Shown here one piece after another: positions 45,063 to 50,730 of a stretch of 50,730 bases of DNA (position 1 is the stretch's first letter; every line of letters begins with the position of its first letter). Location: NCBI GenBank assembly GCA_015039465.1, contig MU130701.1:103851-154580 (forward strand), read 5' to 3'. The stretch is from Phlegmacium glaucopus (lineage: Eukaryota; Basidiomycota; Agaricomycetes; Agaricales; Cortinariaceae). A model generated the notes under the pieces. The model saw only the letters and a program-made list of their open reading frames with translations, had not been told where the DNA came from and did not search any database. The position numbers and the translations under genes are program-made.

Positions 45063-45373
45063 TGTCTTGCTTTCTTGGCATTGCCTGCGGTATGTAGGAA
45101 TACCATCAGATCATAAGGTTTTTGCAGGCCATTTAAGCAACTACGAGCCAGATGCATTCTCAGCAGTAAACAACAAGCAAGCAGCCAGATTCTATTCATC
45201 TCAAAATAAAAAATAATTTTGCCAACAGTTGATAGGCTCAAAAAGTTCATACAAATGCTCACAGACAACTTGCAGGTATAGCTTGAATCATAAAGCAGTG
45301 TCTTGCTTTCTTGGCATCGCCTGCGGTATGTAGGAATACCATCAGATCATAAGGTTTTTGCAGGCCATTTAAG
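45063..45373. repeat. 75-bp direct repeat (45063-45137 and 45299-45373)
   Basis: Two 75-bp copies differ at about one base. The second ends within about 5 bp of the left edge of the TIR element at 45378. No copy follows the element, so this is a local duplication and not a target site duplication. Confidence 0.85.
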
Positions 45374-45621
45374 GAGGTCTTTACACTAAGCCACCAAGTC
45401 CTGACAGACTCCGCTAGGATTCCTAAGGAATCCTAGGAATCCTAGGAATCTGCCAGGACTAAACTAGGAATGATGAATTGAGAAATTCATAGAAATCCCT
45501 TGTGTTATTCCTAGTTGAGTCCTGGTTGAGTCCCATTCCATTCCCAGTCCTGGCCTGAAAAGACCAGGAATGGCAGGAATATTCCACAGGAATCCACCAG
45601 GACTCTGCCAGGAATCCTAGG

Positions 45622-46100
45622 TAAGGTAGAAGCAATCCATACTCATCCAATGTCACATGACCAAGCATTATAACGAGTGACAAATGAAACAAATCTATGC
45701 TACATTTACAAAAACACTGTTATTAAAAATGTGGCTCCGAGAAAATATTCCAAACTGCACTTGTTAAATTATCCTGGAAACAGAATTTTGATATATGGGC
45801 TGTGCTAGTTGTAGTATATTAAAAGACCGTGATCAGAGAGACCCATTGCACGTAGCTGATGGGTCTCTCTGATCACGTGCCTGCCATTGTGCTCTGAGGT
45901 CTTTTAATATACTACAACTAGCACAGCCCATATATCAAAATTCTGTTTCCAGGATAATTTAACAAGTGCAGTTTGGAATATTTTCTCAGAGCCACATTTT
46001 TAATAACAGTGTTTAAATGTAGCATAGATTTGTTTCATTTGTCACTCGTTATAATGCTTGGTCATGTGACATTGGATGAGTATGGATTGCTTCTACCTTA
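45622..46100. repeat. Long near-perfect inverted repeat (arms 207 and 203 bp)
   Basis: The left arm 45622-45828 and the right arm 45898-46100 are reverse complements with about one substitution and one 4-nt indel. The 69-bp centre contains a smaller hairpin (arms 45829-45846 and 45859-45876, GTGATCAGAGAGACCCAT). The transcript would fold into a double-stranded stem over 200 bp long. Confidence 0.95.
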
Positions 46101-46369
46101 TTAGAATCAATATTATTCATTACTATAAGGTTGCAATGTCTTGTTGCCATCACAATCTTGTATTTTGTTCAGCTCACAAGGTGGTCATGTGACCACATGT
46201 GCACTAGCAGCTCATCTTCTGGCTCATCTCACCATCACTCTACCATTACATAACAGAACAAACAACCACTATGACAACAAAGATGGACAATGGACCAAAC
46301 AATGACAACAACACATAACAAACAGCAAATAACAAATAACAAGTAACAATTAAACAAAATAAAACAAAA

Positions 46370-46720
46370 TAAAGTTAAATTAAATTAAATTAAATTAAAA
46401 TGACAATGACAATGACAATGACAATGACAATGACAATGACAATGACAATGAAAAGTGACAAATAACAAATAACAAACAATGATGAGAGCTCCCTCATGGG
46501 GGGTTTTTTATTTGTTTTAATTTTTTTTAATTTCACTTTAGCATTACCACTATGTCACTTTGACCTTCCTTTGAACAAACAGTAGACAAACAATGACAAG
46601 CAATAAACAACAATAATATCAAATAACAATGATGGACAATGGATGTCAGACAAATAATAAACAATAAACAATAAACAATAAACAATAAACAATAAACAAA
46701 TGACAAATGACAAATGACAA
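46370..46720. repeat. Simple-sequence arrays inside the TIR element
   Basis: (ATTAA)n near 46375-46398, (ATGACA)n at about 46399-46450, and (AATAAAC)n at about 46655-46700, flanked by irregular AACAAAT and TGACAAA runs. The open frames across them are low-complexity and not coding. Confidence 0.85.
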
Positions 46721-46764
46721 ACAATGATAATGATAGCAACCTCACCAAGGTAGATTATAAACAA

Positions 46765-46886
46765 CATTTTCAAACTCAGCTCAAAAAACCCATCAGAATG
46801 ATATATAACATCACTATTTTAAGGTCATACACATTATTTTCAAACTCAGCTCAAAAAACCCATCAGAACAATATATAACATCACTG
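46765..46886. repeat. Tandem pair inside the TIR element
   Basis: AACTCAGCTCAAAAAACC followed by CATCAGAA and ATATATAACATCACT occurs twice, about 73 bp apart, ending just before the right subterminal zone. The same pair is present, as direct complement, near 49380-49495. Confidence 0.85.
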
Positions 46887-47099
46887 TATTCCCTAAATAG
46901 GAATGAGGTAGGACCAAACTGGGAATGGTGTGGGAATGGCCAGGACCATGGTGGGAATGACCAGGACAATGCCAGGACTCCTAGGACTATACCAGGAATA
47001 GCAGGACCATACTAGGAATCCTAGGAATAGCAGGACTATACTAGGAATCCTAGTGGAGTCCGTCAGGACTTGGTGGGGGAGTGTAAAGTTCTGTCCAAA

Positions 47100-48545
47100 A
47101 CGACCACAATTTCTTGAGCATTCTGGAGATGCGCAAAGTTGTTCCTGATTATGAAACCCCCTATCCCAACATTGCAGCAAATGTACTCAAGGGGCCTCCC
47201 CACTATGCGACCACCCCCGGGTTCGAACTCTTTAACGACACAACACGCGAGGAGTATCATTGTTTGTTCATCGACTTGGTGTCTCAATACCAGCATTTCG
47301 TGGACCTGATAGCCACCAAGGCCAAGGAAGAGAAGTTGTTTGAAGGCATAATCTGACGGGTGCGATGCTGAAGAGGGCAACAATGAAGAGCTCAATGCCG
47401 ACATGGGTACGACCCTCTGGGTGATCCTGTCGAGGCCGACACTGTGACAACGACCTTATGGGAACCATTCAAATCCTGGATAATGCTAATGCTAATTCAA
47501 CTCGATGCAGCTGATGCTCTGTGTGATTTTATCACGAAAGTGGAGCTCAGCCATGCACAAATTAAGGTCAAGCTTGTGTATCCATCACTCGTATCCGACA
47601 AGACAATCCCCTTGGAGGAGCTCTTGACCCAAACAAAGTACATTCCCGAGGTGCCAATTGCTGACCCGAAAACCAACGCAAAACTTCTTGATTTCATCAT
47701 AACGGCCAACACACTTAAAAAGCAAGTTGTATTCTTAGAAAATTTCAAGAAAAATTGGGATCCAATGCATGCTTCTAAGGGGAAGGAATTCATACAACAA
47801 GTCTTGGATGAAGCCAGGAAAGAGCACAAAGAGGACGGTGATCAGGGGATCGACTCGGCAAACAAGATAATTATTGACCTCTCTGACAAAATCATTAAAC
47901 TATTATCTCAGCCGGTGCAGGATGCCAATATTCTTGTGAAATTTACTGACTTAGAGGGCCAGTTGAAGGAGAGACAAGCCAAGTACAATTTACCATTCAA
48001 CGAGAAAACTACTTTCAGGGGCGCAGTACATTGCGAGGCGGCTCTGGCCAGCATTCTTGACAAAACTACCAGGGAAGGCATTCAAGCTTGGATCCAAAAT
48101 CTGAAGCTGGCAAGTGGGAAGAAGTTTAAAGATGAGCAGCTCTATGAATCTTTATCAAAGCTGTTGAAGGAAACCGAGGTTTGTTTTTTCTCTATTCAAC
48201 TTGTTCCTACAGTTAATCCCTGTTCAATTCACGATGGTAGGGCTTCACGTGAGTCATCGGGGTATTGAAATGTTGCTGCCCAGTGTGCTGTCGTTTTCTT
48301 GCTTATTTATTGTTGGATGGATCAGCCGCCTCAGTCACCGGCATTGTCACGTCAGGTTTTCACAACACCATCTCGAGCTGCACGTGGATGGCATGAATGC
48401 AACTTTTGGACAGCTTCTGAGAAACGAGCTTGTGAAGCTCTCAGATAAAGTTCATCTTCAATCATACAGAAGCCGTTGTCAATCCTCAGGTTCAGGAGTT
48501 TCGGTTGGAAACAGTGACACTGTGGTTGGCAGTATTGCCGGATAG
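47100..48545 (+). pseudogene. OTT_1508-like deaminase relic
   Basis: The region encodes a helical N-terminal part (DAADALCDFITKVELSHAQ, KVKLVYPSLVSDKTIPLEEL) and then the deaminase-type zinc-site motifs. HCE (48029-48037, FRGAVHCEAALASIL) would supply His and the catalytic Glu. CCPVC (48274-48288) would supply the Cys pair, followed by GFHNTISSC and FGQLLRNELVKLSDKVH. This matches my knowledge of the OTT_1508 family, zinc-dependent nucleic-acid-deaminase-fold proteins expanded in mushrooms with unknown substrates. Frameshifts near 47356-47440 and 48410, plus TGA codons, break the gene. A short intron starts at 48180 (GTTTGT). The 5' part may be cut off by the element ending at 47089. Confidence 0.65.
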
Positions 48546-48599
48546 ATCTCTGTGGGCCATTGCATCTTGAATCCTTCCTTCATACATTCAAGTTATAGT

Positions 48600-49105
48600 T
48601 ATTGATAGCAGGGGTGTTTGAGATTGTGGTGCCGAATGATGGCATTGATTCAATTGGATACTTCGAGTCTGCAATTCCGCTGGTAATTTGTATTTGTATT
48701 GCATATTACACTGTATACCTCAAAGATATTGATTTTGGCTTTGTGTGTGCATACATTTCCTGTACAATCATGGCGGCGTTGTCCTCTCAAAATGTACTGG
48801 CAGCCATTATGTAATGAGGCAGGAGCACAATGCACATACCACATTACCACCCTCTTGTTGCTCCTAATAGGAATCCTGTTCAACTCTTTCACCAGCACCC
48901 ATTCTGCTTCGTCAAGTTTGAAAGTGCGCAGGCCATTGTTCACATCTGAGGTAAGTTCTTCGATGACCTTCTTATATTCCAAGGCGAAGGCTAACATGTC
49001 ATAGGTAGAGTTCCAGCATGTTTTCACATAGCGCAGCATGATACGGATGGTGAGCTCGAGTCTTTCAAGCAATGCCTTCCATTTCAGCAGAAGGAGTGTT
49101 ATCAA
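48600..49105 (-). pseudogene. hAT transposase fragment
   Basis: The stretch CWNSTYDMLAFALEYKKVIE resembles the conserved RWNSTYDML core of hAT transposases and is followed by EAEWVLVKEL. Downstream of that the similarity is lost through frame changes. The BED finger and dimerisation domain are not seen. It is too short to supply the hAT-type elements at 6080-7647. Confidence 0.6.
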
Positions 49106-49208
49106 ACCGTCTTGAAGGCGAGCTTACACATCAGGAAAAATGATTTTGGCCCTAGGTAGCCTTGGGTAATTTGTTAGTATCACATCACTACTCAGGACAT
49201 CCCAGGAC

Positions 49209-50730
49209 AACCTACAGTCTGTTTATTGTTTACTGTTATTTGTTATTTGTTACCTACAGTCTGTTTATTATTTGTTATTTGTTATTTGTTATTTGTTTAT
49301 GTGTTTCCTGTTTACTGTTTACTGTTTGTTACTTTTACTATCGTTGGAGTGGTTCCATACTAATATTTGTTGTAAATGTGTTGTAGTCGAGTTTTTTGGG
49401 TAGTCTTACTATATATTGTAGTGATAAAATTCCAGTATTTGTAATAAAAGTTTGAGTCGAGTTTTTTGGGTAGTCTTGTTATATATTGTAGTGACATAAG
49501 GGATTTATCCTTACTCCATCCTGGTTTGATCCTTACCACATCCTTACCGGTCCTGTTACCACCCTTACTGGTCCTGTTACGGTCCTGAGGATTCTGATAT
49601 GGTCCTTATCGTCCTGGTATGATCCTTAGGATCCTTATCGTCCTGATATGATCCTTAGGATCACCTCAGGCAGTCCTGAACCACCCCCTCACATTTCAAG
49701 ACTTATAACAACTGTACCAACTAGCGCATATAGACAAGTACATTGGAAACGACTCCACACAACTGAACTCCTAGGGTTTTAACTTCTTAGCTACTCTAAC
49801 TTAACTAGGTACTTCTTCTTTTCCTTGACTTTCTCTTCCAGTAGGGTTTACGAGTAGTTTCCTTCACTTTCTGTATGGTTCTTAGGGGACAGGGTGACTA
49901 TCTTGGAACTATCGAGACGTAGTCCTTTTTACTGAACACGGGATCCGACAGGACTTTACAGGACCCCACGGGGTCCGTCGAGTCCCGCGAGTCCAGTTCT
50001 CCAGCGGGACCCCACGTTCAATGGATACATACTTTTCAGAATCCGACAGGACCCCGTTGGACTCCGTTGGACTCTCGTAGGACTCCGTTGGACTCTCGTA
50101 GGACTCCGTCGGAATCAGGGAAACCTAGACTACGATCTTTTGTATATATTTGGTCTATAAACTCACCAGAGTGTGTTGTCTTATTATTATTATATTATTT
50201 TAGTATAAGTTAATAAGATTTGTAGTATATATGATCATTATTTTATTATTATTTTATCACTATGTATTTATATGATCATGATATTATGACCCCTTCATCC
50301 TTTATTCTTTTGTTTTAACACCCACCAAATATATAGAAAACCTACCGCGTGTCTGGTAACCAGTGTACTAGTGTCTATTCGTACTAAAGTTCGTATACCA
50401 CGACCCAGTCCCATCTAATGTATTTAAGGTTTTTTCCTTTAAAAAATTTCTACCATCTCTTAACAAAATCCTGGGACTTATACAAATTTAATATAATTAT
50501 CGTCGAGAGGAATAACTCTTTTGACGTTTTATGAAAAAACCTGCGCCGCCAATTTCTAAAAGATCGTTTTAAGTATTTAAGATTCCCTGAGGGTCCCGGA
50601 GGACTACACTAAACCAGGTCTACCAGTTACGTGGTCCTATGTGATTTCCACAGGACTCTTTTACCCACTGTGAGTTTTAAAATGGACACGACGAGATCCT
50701 ACAGGACTCCACAGGACCCCACAGGACCCT
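49209..50730. other. Segment written as direct (unreversed) complement of normal sequence
   Basis: Base by base, 49440-49529 equals the complement of 46831-46920 read in the same direction: 90 of 90 positions at constant offset 2609. With a few indels and substitutions the relation covers about 49209-49692 against 46634-47093. It includes the simple repeats, the tandem pair, the subterminal repeats and the terminal GGGGGAGTGTAAAGTTC. A second anchor agrees: the complement of about 49918-49945 reads CATCAGGAAAAATGACTTG, like the upright 49129-49147. After complementing, the rest reads as ordinary DNA, including a possible EIELIHEEEKELKEKVI peptide. Reading frames taken from this part as written are meaningless. 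Confidence 0.93.

Larger units (their letters stand above)
45378..47089. mobile_element. 1.7-kb TIR element with internal hairpin
   Basis: The left end TCTTTACACTAAGCCACCAA and the right end, reverse complement ACTTTACACTCCCCCACCAA, both continue into GTCCTGAC(A/G)GACTCC and CTAGGATTCCTA. Terminal repeats therefore reach nearly 50 bp. Subterminal zones repeat CAGGAATCCTAGG-type motifs. The interior holds a long inverted repeat (45622-46100), simple-sequence arrays and a 73-bp-spaced tandem pair. No transposase is present. It belongs to the CTTTACA/CCCCCAC family. No target duplication was found. Confidence 0.8.

Noticed and set aside
45063..45373. 75-bp direct repeats as LTRs or a CRISPR-like array
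   Set aside because: Only two copies, no TG...CA ends, no regular spacers and no element-like interior.
49162..49386. Open frame with LFIVYCYLLFV-type repeats
   Set aside because: It runs over simple repeats in the segment that is written as direct complement, so the frame does not exist in the real strand.

Overview
The window looks like nuclear DNA of a mushroom-forming basidiomycete (Agaricomycetes). Introns are short (about 49-77 bp, GTNNGN...YAG). A DUF6535 membrane protein, a FunK1 kinase, a Tnp2-type transposase, a Helitron-type Pif1 helicase and an OTT_1508-like deaminase relic are gene families typical of these fungi. All calls come from reading the sequence; no database search was run.

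Layout. 1-7655 is transposon debris: a Helitron-type helicase pseudogene cut by at least three other elements, then two short hAT-type non-autonomous elements with perfect 8-bp target duplications. 7656-9567 has no gene I can support. 9568-25798 is the conserved core: trs33 (TRAPP subunit, minus strand) and ubr1 (N-end-rule ubiquitin ligase, plus strand) are divergent across about 190 bp, followed by a large Ser/Pro-rich disordered protein and a DUF6535 protein. 26050-26868 is a decayed copy of the 3' end of the Ser-rich gene. That copy is split by a 10,965-bp DNA transposon (26876-37840) with imperfect CCCAGT...ACTGGG termini and a 7-bp target duplication; the intact first copy confirms the empty site. 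The transposon carries four minus-strand genes: a small ORF, a Tnp2 transposase, a FunK1 protein kinase and a 684-codon coiled-coil protein of unknown function. The last is itself interrupted by a miniature LTR element and a small TIR element. 38846-43852 holds a degenerate tyrosine recombinase and a GEN1/XPG-like nuclease, both minus strand. 45378-47089 is a TIR element containing a 0.2-kb-arm hairpin, followed by a deaminase relic and a hAT transposase relic.

The strangest feature is the tail. From about 49209 to at least 49960, and apparently to the window end, the sequence is the base-by-base complement, not the reverse complement, of ordinary sequence. Bases 49440-49529 are the perfect same-direction complement of 46831-46920. 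No known biological rearrangement does this, so an assembly or formatting error is the leading explanation.

The transposon genes and the recombinase are full-length frames broken by in-frame TGA codons, most of which sit where CGA arginine is expected. This suggests CpG-type C-to-T decay of once-active elements.
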